Source of the DNA: Limnohabitans sp. T6-20
GTDB taxonomy: Bacteria; Pseudomonadota; Gammaproteobacteria; Burkholderiales; Burkholderiaceae_C
Direction of reading: 5' to 3'
Assembly: GCF_003063505.1 (NCBI RefSeq)
Contig: NZ_NERW01000003.1
Coordinates: 434,001 to 498,000, forward strand
DNA: 64,000 nt
The position numbers and the translations under genes were made by a program. The notes under the pieces are model-generated. The model was not told the origin of the DNA and ran no database searches. It saw only the letters and a program-made list of their open reading frames with translations. Positions 50,555-58,353 of this stretch are shown here, piece after piece (positions within the stretch are counted from its first letter, which is position 1; each line of letters begins with the position of its first letter).

Positions 50555-51697
50555 ATGGCGACAAAACGAGATTTTTACGAAGTGCTGGGCGTTGCCAAAA
50601 ACGCCTCGGACGAAGACATCAAAAAGGCTTATCGCAAACTGGCGATGAAGTACCACCCTGACCGCAACCAGGGTGAAGACGCCAAGGCCAAAGAAGCCGA
50701 AGCCAAGTTCAAAGAGGTCAAGGAGGCCTACGAAATGCTGTCGGACGCGCAAAAACGCGCGGCCTATGACCAGCACGGCCATGCCGGTGTCGACCCCAAC
50801 ATGCGCGGTGGTGCCGAAGGCTTTGGCGGTTTTGGTGATGCGTTTGGCGACATCTTTGGCGACATCTTTGGTGGCCAGGGCCGCGGTGGTCGCGGCGGAG
50901 GACGCCAGGTCTTCCGGGGTGCCGACCTGAGCTACGCGATGGAAATCACGCTCGAAGAAGCGGCCAATGGCAAGGATTCACAGCTGCGCATCCCGAGCTG
51001 GGACGCCTGCGACACCTGCAGTGGTACCGGCGCCAAGCCGGGCACCAGCGCCAAGACCTGCTCGACCTGCCATGGCCAAGGCCAAGTGCAAATGCGCCAG
51101 GGCTTTTTCAGTGTGCAGCAGACCTGCCCCAACTGCCGTGGCACTGGCAAGATCATCCCCGACCCTTGCGGCACTTGCCACGGGCAAGGCAAGCTCAAAA
51201 AGCAAAAGACGCTGGAAGTCAAAATCCCGGCGGGTATCGACGACGGCATGCGCATTCGCAGCGCGGGCAACGGCGAGCCGGGCACCAACGGTGGCCCTCC
51301 TGGTGATTTGTTCATCGAAATCCGCCTCAAGAAGCATTCCATTTTTGAGCGCGATGGCGACGACCTTCACTGCGCTGTGCCGATCAGCTTCACCAAAGCA
51401 GCTTTGGGCGGCGAGATCGATGTGCCCACCTTGGGCGGCAAAGCGGCCATTGACATTCCCGAAGGCACACAGACCGGCAAACAGTTCCGTTTGCGGGGCA
51501 AGGGCATCAAGGGCGTGCGCGGCAGTTACCCAGGCGATCTGTACTGTCACATCACGGTAGAAACGCCTGTCAAGCTCACCGAGCACCAGCGCAAGCTGCT
51601 CAAGGAGTTTGACGAATCGCTCTCCAAAGGCGGTGGCAAACACCAACCCAGCGGCGAGAGCTGGACCGACAAGCTCAAGGGCTTTTTCGGGGCCTGA
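50555..51697 (+). CDS. dnaJ: Molecular chaperone DnaJ (Hsp40)
   Basis: A 380-residue type I DnaJ. The J domain (about 1-75) has the HPD motif in [12 protein letters not shown] Gly-rich region ([17 protein letters not shown]) follows, then the zinc domain with four CxxCxGxG units ([32 protein letters not shown]), and the C-terminal substrate-binding domain. Standard architecture. It stimulates the DnaK ATPase. The start is at 50555. Confidence 0.97.
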   Translation: MATKRDFYEVLGVAKNASDEDIKKAYRKLAMKYHPDRNQGEDAKAKEAEAKFKEVKEAYEMLSDAQKRAAYDQHGHAGVDPNMRGGAEGFGGFGDAFGDIFGDIFGGQGRGGRGGGRQVFRGADLSYAMEITLEEAANGKDSQLRIPSWDACDTCSGTGAKPGTSAKTCSTCHGQGQVQMRQGFFSVQQTCPNCRGTGKIIPDPCGTCHGQGKLKKQKTLEVKIPAGIDDGMRIRSAGNGEPGTNGGPPGDLFIEIRLKKHSIFERDGDDLHCAVPISFTKAALGGEIDVPTLGGKAAIDIPEGTQTGKQFRLRGKGIKGVRGSYPGDLYCHITVETPVKLTEHQRKLLKEFDESLSKGGGKHQPSGESWTDKLKGFFGA

Positions 51698-51740
51698 CGA
51701 CCGACCGTGTGGGGGTGCGCCAGCACTTGCGCCGACCACG

Positions 51741-51774
51741 AGGCTGTTTGACTTGCGTCAAGCAGCCTTTTTTC
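51741..51774 (+). terminator. Rho-independent terminator after dnaJ
   Basis: AGGCTGTTTGAC (51741-51752) pairs with GTCAAGCAGCCT (one G-U pair), with a short TTGC loop, followed by TTTTTTCTTTT. A strong terminator ending the chaperone operon. Confidence 0.85.
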
Positions 51775-51795
51775 TTTTGGCGTCAGCATGCAACC

Positions 51796-53160
51796 ATGAG
51801 CGCCACCATCACCTTCCTCGGCGGAGCCGACACCGTCACCGGCTCCAAGTACCTGATCGAACACAACCACCAGCGTCTGCTGGTCGATTGCGGGCTGTTT
51901 CAGGGCTACAAGCAACTGCGCTTGCGCAACTGGGGCCCCTTGCCCGTCGCGGCAGATCAAATCCATGCCGTGGTGCTGACCCACGCCCATCTGGACCACA
52001 GCGGCTACCTGCCGCTGCTTGTGAAAAATGGCTTCAAGGGCCGCGTCCATGCGACAAACGGGACTTGCGATCTGGCGAGCATTTTGCTGCCCGACAGCGG
52101 TCACATTCAGGAAGAAGATGCCTTTTTTGCCAACCGGCATGGGTTCAGCAAGCATGCCCCGGCCTTGCCGCTCTACACCAAGCGGGAAGCCATTGACTCG
52201 CTCAGACAACTGCACGCCGAGCGGCAGGGTCAGTGGTTCGAACCGATTCGCGGCTGGAAGGCCCGCTTCCAACCCGCCGGACACATTTTGGGCGCCGCCA
52301 GTTTGCTGCTGGATGTGGCAGGACGACGCATCTTGTTTTCGGGGGATTTGGGCCGCCCCGATGACCCGCTGATGAACCCGCCAGAGCCGCCCCCACAAGC
52401 CGATACGGTGTTGATCGAGTCGACCTATGGCGACCGGCAGCACCCCAAAGAAAAAGTGTTTGAGGAACTCGGGCCGCTCTTGAAAAAGCTCGCTGCTCGC
52501 GGCGGTGTGGCCGTCGTGCCGGTGTTTGCTGTGGGACGGGCGCAGGCGGTGCTGCACACCATCGCGCAACTCAAGGCCGCAGGGCAAATTCCACGCAGTC
52601 TGCCCATCTTTTTGGACAGCCCCATGGCCATTCACACCACCGCATTGTTTGAACGCCACCCCGGCGAGCATCGCCTGAGCACACAAGAGGTGCGCAACAT
52701 GGACCATGTGGCCACCATGCTGGAGACGCCCGAACAATCCAAGTCACTGGCCAAGCGACACGGGCCCATGGTGATTCTGGCGGCCAGCGGCATGGCCACG
52801 GGTGGACGGGTGCTGCACCACCTGGCGCAATACGCGGGCGACCACCGCAACATGGTCATCCTGACGGGCTACCAAGCCCCGGGCACGCGCGGGGCTGCGC
52901 TGGCCAGCGGGCACAGCAGCATCCGCATCCATGCGCAAGACGTGGCTGTGCGGGCAGAAGTGGTGCAGATCGAATCGGCGTCTGCACATGCCGACGCCAA
53001 CCAATTGCTGAGCTGGTTGCACAAAATGCCCAGCGCACCGGGGCAGGTGTATGTGGTGCATGGCGAGCGCGAGGCGTCTGACATGCTGCGCCAGCGCATC
53101 GAACACGAGATCAAATGGCGGGCGCTGGTGCCAGAGCAAGGCTCGGTCTGGCCGCTCTGA
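51796..53160 (+). CDS. Metallo-beta-lactamase/beta-CASP ribonuclease-like protein
   Basis: A 454-residue beta-CASP metallo-hydrolase. The metal motif THAHLDHSG is in the N-terminal domain, and the beta-CASP domain contains IESTYGDRQHPKEKVFEEL. The C-terminal RMMBL-like part has the conserved SGMATGGRVLHHL and VYVVHGEREASDML motifs. This family processes RNA and is related to CPSF-73/RNase J-like nucleases. Start at 51796 (MSATITFLGGADTVTGS); the frame upstream overlaps the terminator. Confidence 0.85.
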   Translation: MSATITFLGGADTVTGSKYLIEHNHQRLLVDCGLFQGYKQLRLRNWGPLPVAADQIHAVVLTHAHLDHSGYLPLLVKNGFKGRVHATNGTCDLASILLPDSGHIQEEDAFFANRHGFSKHAPALPLYTKREAIDSLRQLHAERQGQWFEPIRGWKARFQPAGHILGAASLLLDVAGRRILFSGDLGRPDDPLMNPPEPPPQADTVLIESTYGDRQHPKEKVFEELGPLLKKLAARGGVAVVPVFAVGRAQAVLHTIAQLKAAGQIPRSLPIFLDSPMAIHTTALFERHPGEHRLSTQEVRNMDHVATMLETPEQSKSLAKRHGPMVILAASGMATGGRVLHHLAQYAGDHRNMVILTGYQAPGTRGAALASGHSSIRIHAQDVAVRAEVVQIESASAHADANQLLSWLHKMPSAPGQVYVVHGEREASDMLRQRIEHEIKWRALVPEQGSVWPL

Positions 53161-53178
53161 AGCGCGGCAAAGCGCGTC

Positions 53179-53643
53179 TCAGAGGAAACGGTCGAGCAGT
53201 TTGCGCGAGTGCTTGTCCATACCCGCCAAGTCGCGGATCATGAACTGAACGCCATTGGCATCGTTGATGAGCAGCACCGTGCCGGTCAGGCGGCGGATGT
53301 CTTCCTCGCCCTTGAGCAAAAACTGCGTGACTCCCCGATCAGTCACCACCGACCAGGTGCTGGGTGTGGCAAAGCTGCTGACTTCTGTCAGCTGAAGGAT
53401 TTCGGGCAAGAACTCACGCTCGGTCAAGGCTTGCAAAAGCTTGGCACGCAAGGGCGCATCGAGTTGGGCCAGCTCATCGATCCAGACGATCTCGTGTCCA
53501 TCGGCATCCATCAGCGCCACCCCGGCATCGGGGGCCGACACCGGATACGCACGCAAAGCGGTCACAGGGCAATAGCGCGTCCCGTCGGGCATTTCCAGCG
53601 CCCAGCGGCCAAAGGCATCGCGTTGCAAGTCAAACGGGTTCAT
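53179..53643 (-). CDS. DUF1854-family protein of the cyanophycin locus
   Basis: A 154-residue soluble protein. MNPFDLQRDAFGRWALEMPD and VTALRAYPVSAPDAGVALMD are at the N-terminus, LLQALTEREFLPEILQLTEV in the middle and GTVLLINDANGVQFMIRDLA at the end; these match the DUF1854 family, which is described as associated with cyanophycin metabolism. Its start overlaps the stop of the upstream ABC gene by four bases, so the two are coupled. The molecular role is unknown. Confidence 0.85.
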   Translation of the reverse strand: MNPFDLQRDAFGRWALEMPDGTRYCPVTALRAYPVSAPDAGVALMDADGHEIVWIDELAQLDAPLRAKLLQALTEREFLPEILQLTEVSSFATPSTWSVVTDRGVTQFLLKGEEDIRRLTGTVLLINDANGVQFMIRDLAGMDKHSRKLLDRFL

Positions 53644-55964
53644 GCGCTCACCTTCTGTTCTGGGGCTTCGATGCTGCCACCCAAAACCGCTTCGGTTTCG
53701 GCTTGCCGCTGTTGGGCTTCATACAAGCGCCAATAAGCCCCCTGGGCCTCGATCAACGCGTCGTGCGTGCCCTCTTCCACCACCACACCTTTGTCCATCA
53801 CCACCAACCGGTCGGCTTTGCGCAAAGTCGACAAGCGGTGGGCAATGGCGATGGTCGTGCGACCACGCACCAGGTTGTCCAGCGCCCTTTGAATCTCTTT
53901 TTCGGTCTCGGTGTCCACCGCCGAAGTGGCTTCGTCCAGGATCAAAATGCGCGGGTTGATCAGCAAGGCACGGGCGATCGAAATGCGCTGACGCTCCCCG
54001 CCCGACAAGCCTTGACCCCTTTCGCCAACCAGCGAGTCATAGCCCTGCGGCATGCGCAAGATGAACTCGTGGGCATGCGCGGCGCGGGCGGCGGCCACGA
54101 CTTCTTCGCGGGTCGCGTCGGGCTTGCCGTAGGCGATGTTGTCTGCAATGGTGCCAAAGAACAGGAAAGGCTCTTGCAACACCAAACCAATTTGTCGGCG
54201 GTAATCGGCCACTTTCAGCTGCCGGATGTCGACGCCATCCAGCTCGATGGCGCCATCGGTCAGGTCGTAAAAACGGCAAATCAGGTTGACCAAGGTGCTC
54301 TTGCCTGAGCCGCTGTGGCCGACCAGGCCAATCATCTGTCCGGGCTGGATGTCCAGATTGAGCTGTCGAATCACAGCGCGGTTGCCATAGCGAAAGCCCG
54401 CCTCTCGCACCGTGATGCGGCCTTGCACCTGCGGCGGCAAAGGCACGGGGTTGACTGGCTCAGGCACGCTGGAGACGTGGTCCAGGATGTCAAAAATGCG
54501 CTTGGCCCCCGAAGCCGCCTTTTGCGTGTTCGAGACGATCCGACTCATCGAATCAAGGCGGCTGTAAAAGCGGCCGATGTAGGCCAGAAAAGCGGTCAAC
54601 ACACCGACTGTGATCTGGTCGTCCGAAACCAGCCAGATGCCAAAACCCCAGACCACCAGCAAGCCGATTTCGGTCATCAGGGTCACCGTGGGCGAGAACA
54701 GCGACCACACCCGGTTCAAGCGGTCGTTGACTTGCAGGTTGTGTTTGTTCGCGTCCTTGAAGCGCTGGGCTTCACGGTCTTCTTGCGCAAACGCCTTGAC
54801 CACACGAATCCCTGGAATGGTGTCGGTCAGCACGTTGGTCACTTCGGCCCAGACGCGGTCGATCTTCTCAAAGCCCGTGCGCAGTTTTTCGCGCACCACA
54901 TGGATCAACCATGCGATGAAAGGCAAGGGCAGCAAGGTGACCAAAGCCAAGGTGGGGTTGATGGTGAACAGGATGACCGCCGTCATCAGGATCATCAAAA
55001 CGTCGGTCGCAAAATCCAGCAGATGCAGCGACAAAAACACGTTGATGCGGTCGGTCTCGCTGCCAATGCGGGCGATCAGGTCGCCCGTGCGGCGTCCACC
55101 GAAATACTCCAGCGACAGCTTGAGCAGATGCTCATAAGTGGTGGTGCGCAAATCGGCACCGATGCGCTCGGACACCAGCGCCAAAATGTAAGTTTTGGCC
55201 CAACCCAAGCCCCAAGCCAGCAAGGCGGAAGCCAGCAAACCCAGCAAGTAGAGGGACACCAACGAGGGATCGATCTCTTTGCCGTTCTGGTACGGGATCA
55301 GGATGTCGTCCATCAGCGGCATGGTCAGATAGGGCGGCACCAATGTCGCGGCTGTGGCCGCCAGTGTCAGCGAGAAGCCGGCCAGCAAAGAGCGCTGATA
55401 AGGCCGCGCGAAGCGCCACAGCTTGAACAGCGTCCAGGTGGAGGGCGGCGCCAGATCCTCGCGGCCGCAGCTCGGACAGTCTTCGTCCTCGTCGCCCATG
55501 ACGGTCTGGCAGACCGGGCACACCGAACCCGACAACACCGCCTGCAACGGTCGCCCTTCCGAAGGACCGCCAGATGGCGCCTGCTGGTGCGCCAACTGGC
55601 TTTCAAACTGCGCCACCCAACGGGTGACTGCGGCCTGCAAGCCCAAAGTGAAGCGCCAAACCGCCAACTGCCCATCGGCGTTGGTCAAAGCCAGACTGCC
55701 CACACCCGCATGGTCCGTGAGTTTCAGAGACAAACCTGGCTGCAAAGCCCAGCTGGACCAGTTTTTTTCGCCCTCAAGGCGAGATAAGACCCGTTGATCG
55801 GTCAAAATGATGGCACTTTTGACGAATCGCAAGCTGCCGTCAAGGTCAACCTCCAACCAGGCTGTCGCGTTTTCTTGAGGTTGCAGACACGAATGGACTT
55901 CGACCTGCCAAGCGTCGGGAAGAACCTGACGGGATGCAACGGCCAAAGTAGAAGTTGATGTCAT
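53640..55964 (-). CDS. Cyanophycin-associated ABC exporter-type protein with N-terminal zinc ribbon
   Basis: A 774-residue single-chain half-transporter. Residues 1 to about 130 form an uncharacterised soluble module (WLEVDLDGSLRFVKSAIILT), followed by a zinc ribbon at Cys149, Cys152, Cys163 and Cys166. About 180-480 is an exporter-type transmembrane domain (LEYFGGRRTGDLIARIGSET), and the C-terminus is the ATPase with Walker A GHSGSGKST, signature LSGGERQRISIARALL and Walker B ILILDEATSAVDTETE. I chose MTSTSTLAVASRQ (55964) as start; a clear ribosome site is lacking. It is coupled to the DUF1854 gene and diverges from cyanophycin genes. Confidence 0.82.
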   Translation of the reverse strand: MTSTSTLAVASRQVLPDAWQVEVHSCLQPQENATAWLEVDLDGSLRFVKSAIILTDQRVLSRLEGEKNWSSWALQPGLSLKLTDHAGVGSLALTNADGQLAVWRFTLGLQAAVTRWVAQFESQLAHQQAPSGGPSEGRPLQAVLSGSVCPVCQTVMGDEDEDCPSCGREDLAPPSTWTLFKLWRFARPYQRSLLAGFSLTLAATAATLVPPYLTMPLMDDILIPYQNGKEIDPSLVSLYLLGLLASALLAWGLGWAKTYILALVSERIGADLRTTTYEHLLKLSLEYFGGRRTGDLIARIGSETDRINVFLSLHLLDFATDVLMILMTAVILFTINPTLALVTLLPLPFIAWLIHVVREKLRTGFEKIDRVWAEVTNVLTDTIPGIRVVKAFAQEDREAQRFKDANKHNLQVNDRLNRVWSLFSPTVTLMTEIGLLVVWGFGIWLVSDDQITVGVLTAFLAYIGRFYSRLDSMSRIVSNTQKAASGAKRIFDILDHVSSVPEPVNPVPLPPQVQGRITVREAGFRYGNRAVIRQLNLDIQPGQMIGLVGHSGSGKSTLVNLICRFYDLTDGAIELDGVDIRQLKVADYRRQIGLVLQEPFLFFGTIADNIAYGKPDATREEVVAAARAAHAHEFILRMPQGYDSLVGERGQGLSGGERQRISIARALLINPRILILDEATSAVDTETEKEIQRALDNLVRGRTTIAIAHRLSTLRKADRLVVMDKGVVVEEGTHDALIEAQGAYWRLYEAQQRQAETEAVLGGSIEAPEQKVSA

Positions 55965-56131
55965 GAAGGATGAACCGGAAGCGACTCGAACGACCACGGC
56001 GGTCGACGAGACAAAAAACAACCATTGATGTCGCCCACGACTGCACATGTACTGCCCATGTATCTTTTGAATCCAGAGCAATCAGCCAGCGCCGTGACAG
56101 GCCGGTCATTGTATAGCCGCCCTTTTCATTC
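55965..56131. promoter_or_regulatory. Divergent promoter region between the ABC gene and the cphA-like gene
   Basis: This 167-base gap separates two divergent units of the cyanophycin locus, so it should contain both promoters. I see no clear -35/-10 pair or operator. It also contains the in-frame upstream ATGs of the minus-strand ABC gene. Confidence 0.4.
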
Positions 56132-58306
56132 ATGAACGCCAAAAACATCCAATTTCTGCGCATGACCCATTTGCGCGGGCCCAACATCTGGACTTACCGT
56201 CCTGTCATGGAGGCGCTGGTCGACATCGGTGAGCTGGAAGACTTCCCTTCCAACACCTTGCCCGGATTCAACCAACGACTGACGGCATGGCTGCCGGGTT
56301 TGATCGAACACCGCTGCAGCGTGGGCGAACGCGGTGGTTTCTTGCAGCGGCTTGAAGAAGGCACTTGGTCTGGCCATGTTCTGGAGCACGTCGCACTGGA
56401 GTTACAAACCCAGGCCGGCATGCAAACCGGTTTTGGCAAAGCACGCGAGGCTGGCCCCCGGGGTCTCTACAAAGTCGTCATCCGGACGCGCCACGAAACC
56501 GTCAGCCGCAGCGCGCTTGAAACCGCTCGCGACCTGATCATGGCCGCCATCGAAGACCACCCTTTTGACGTCAAGAGCGAAATCAACCGCCTCAAGCAAA
56601 TGGTGGACAGCCTGTGCATTGGCCCCAGCACAGCCAGCATTGTGGACGCGACCAGTGACCGAGGCATACCCGCCATCCGTCTGAACGACGGCAACTTGGT
56701 GCAACTCGGTCATGGTGCACAGCAGCGCCGCATCTGGACAGCCGAGACCGACCGCACCAGCGCCATTGCCGAAGGCATCTCCAAAGACAAGGACCTGACC
56801 AAGCAGCTGCTCAGCATGTGCGGCGTGCCTGTGCCCCAAGGTCAAATTGTGGACAGCCCCGCTGCGGCTTGGGAAGCGGCACAGGACATCGGTTTGCCCG
56901 TGTGCGTCAAGCCCACAGACGGCAACCATGCGCGTGGTGTCTCGCTCGAACTGTCCAAACAAGAAGACATCGAAGCCGCCTACGACATCGCCCTGGCCGA
57001 AGGCAGCGAAGTCATTGTGGAAAGCTTCATCCTTGGTGAAGAGCACCGCCTGCTGGTGGTGGGCGACCATGTCGCCGCGGCCAACAAAGGCGAAACCGCC
57101 AGCGTGGTGGGCGATGGCGTGCACACCGTGACCGAGTTGATTGAACTTCAGATCAACTCCGACCCCCGACGTGGTGAAGAAGAAGATTTTCCGCTCGACA
57201 CCATTCGGCTCGATGAACACACCACTTCCGTGCTGGAGCTCAAACGCCAAGGCCTCACGGCCGACAGCGTGCCGGAAGCTGGCCGGTCGGTGCTGATCAT
57301 GCGCACCGGCAACATGGCGCTGGACGTGACCGACGAAGTGCACCCCGATGTGGCGGCGCAAGCTGTGCTGGCCGCACGCGTGGTGGGCTTGGACATTGCA
57401 GGCGTCGATCTGGTCGCGCGCGACATCTCGCAACCCCTGGCTGCACAAGGCGGCGCGATCGTCGAAGTCAACGCAGGTCCAGGCTTGCTGATGCACCTGA
57501 AGCCCGCCGTAGGCCAGCCACGCCCGGTGGGTCTGGCCATTGCCAACCATTTGTTCAATCCCGCAGAGACCGGCCGCGTGCCAGTGGTGGGCCTCATGGG
57601 CGATGGCGACACGACCCGCCCAGCCAAATTGGTGTCCTGGCTCTTGCACCTGAAAGGGCTCTACACCGGTCTGGCCTGCGCGGATGGTTTGTTCATGAAC
57701 CAGCGCCAACTGCAAAGCCAAAACGGCATGGCCTGGGAAAACGCCCAGCGGCTCTTGATCAACCGGTCTGTTCAGGCTGCGGTGTTTGAAAGCGATGCCC
57801 GCCATTTGCTGGCCGAAGGCTTGCCCTACGACCGTTGCCAGGTGGGCGTGGTCACACGCATGCCCAAGGCCCAAGGTCTGGACGACTTGTACGCAGGCAG
57901 CGACGAAAAAATGCCCGGCTACGTGCGCACACAAATCGACGTGATCCTGCCCCATGGCACAGCGGTACTGAATGCCGCTGACGATCAAGTGGCCGATCTG
58001 GCACGGCATTGCGATGGCGGTGTGATTTTTTATGCCGATGACGAGAACACCCCCCGCCTTGTTGCCCATCTGGCCGCAGGAGGTCGCGTGGCCTTTTGGC
58101 GTGACGGACAACTGGTCTTGAGCGAAGGCCAGCGCGAATCTTTGGTGTTGTCGACCAAGCGGCCTGCGGTGTCCCGCCTGCTGCAAGATGGCAGACTCAA
58201 CACCGACGACATGCTGATCGCCGCCTGTGTGGCTTGGGCTTTGGACATCAGCACGGATTTGATACGCGCTGGTGTGAAAAGCTTCGCTCAGAACACCTCT
58301 CATTAA
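56132..58306 (+). CDS. Cyanophycin synthetase-like protein (CphA'/CphA2-like), degenerate Mur ligase domain
   Basis: A 724-residue paralogue of CphA. The N-terminal domain (FLRMTHLRGPNIWTYRPVME) and ATP-grasp domain (about 200-460, KPTDGNHARGVSLELSKQED) are clear. The Mur ligase P-loop position reads VVGLMGDGDT (485-494) instead of the GTNGKTT of CphA, and the C-terminal lobe of about 130 residues is absent. Betaproteobacteria often carry this second gene next to cphA, and cyanobacterial CphA2 is also shortened in its Mur-like part. The function could be an alternative polymerase or an accessory; here only the ATP-grasp half seems intact. Confidence 0.82.
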   Translation: MNAKNIQFLRMTHLRGPNIWTYRPVMEALVDIGELEDFPSNTLPGFNQRLTAWLPGLIEHRCSVGERGGFLQRLEEGTWSGHVLEHVALELQTQAGMQTGFGKAREAGPRGLYKVVIRTRHETVSRSALETARDLIMAAIEDHPFDVKSEINRLKQMVDSLCIGPSTASIVDATSDRGIPAIRLNDGNLVQLGHGAQQRRIWTAETDRTSAIAEGISKDKDLTKQLLSMCGVPVPQGQIVDSPAAAWEAAQDIGLPVCVKPTDGNHARGVSLELSKQEDIEAAYDIALAEGSEVIVESFILGEEHRLLVVGDHVAAANKGETASVVGDGVHTVTELIELQINSDPRRGEEEDFPLDTIRLDEHTTSVLELKRQGLTADSVPEAGRSVLIMRTGNMALDVTDEVHPDVAAQAVLAARVVGLDIAGVDLVARDISQPLAAQGGAIVEVNAGPGLLMHLKPAVGQPRPVGLAIANHLFNPAETGRVPVVGLMGDGDTTRPAKLVSWLLHLKGLYTGLACADGLFMNQRQLQSQNGMAWENAQRLLINRSVQAAVFESDARHLLAEGLPYDRCQVGVVTRMPKAQGLDDLYAGSDEKMPGYVRTQIDVILPHGTAVLNAADDQVADLARHCDGGVIFYADDENTPRLVAHLAAGGRVAFWRDGQLVLSEGQRESLVLSTKRPAVSRLLQDGRLNTDDMLIAACVAWALDISTDLIRAGVKSFAQNTSH

Positions 58307-58353
58307 CACCCGACGAGCCCCTCGGCCTTACCGCATCACAGGAATCCAGGTTC

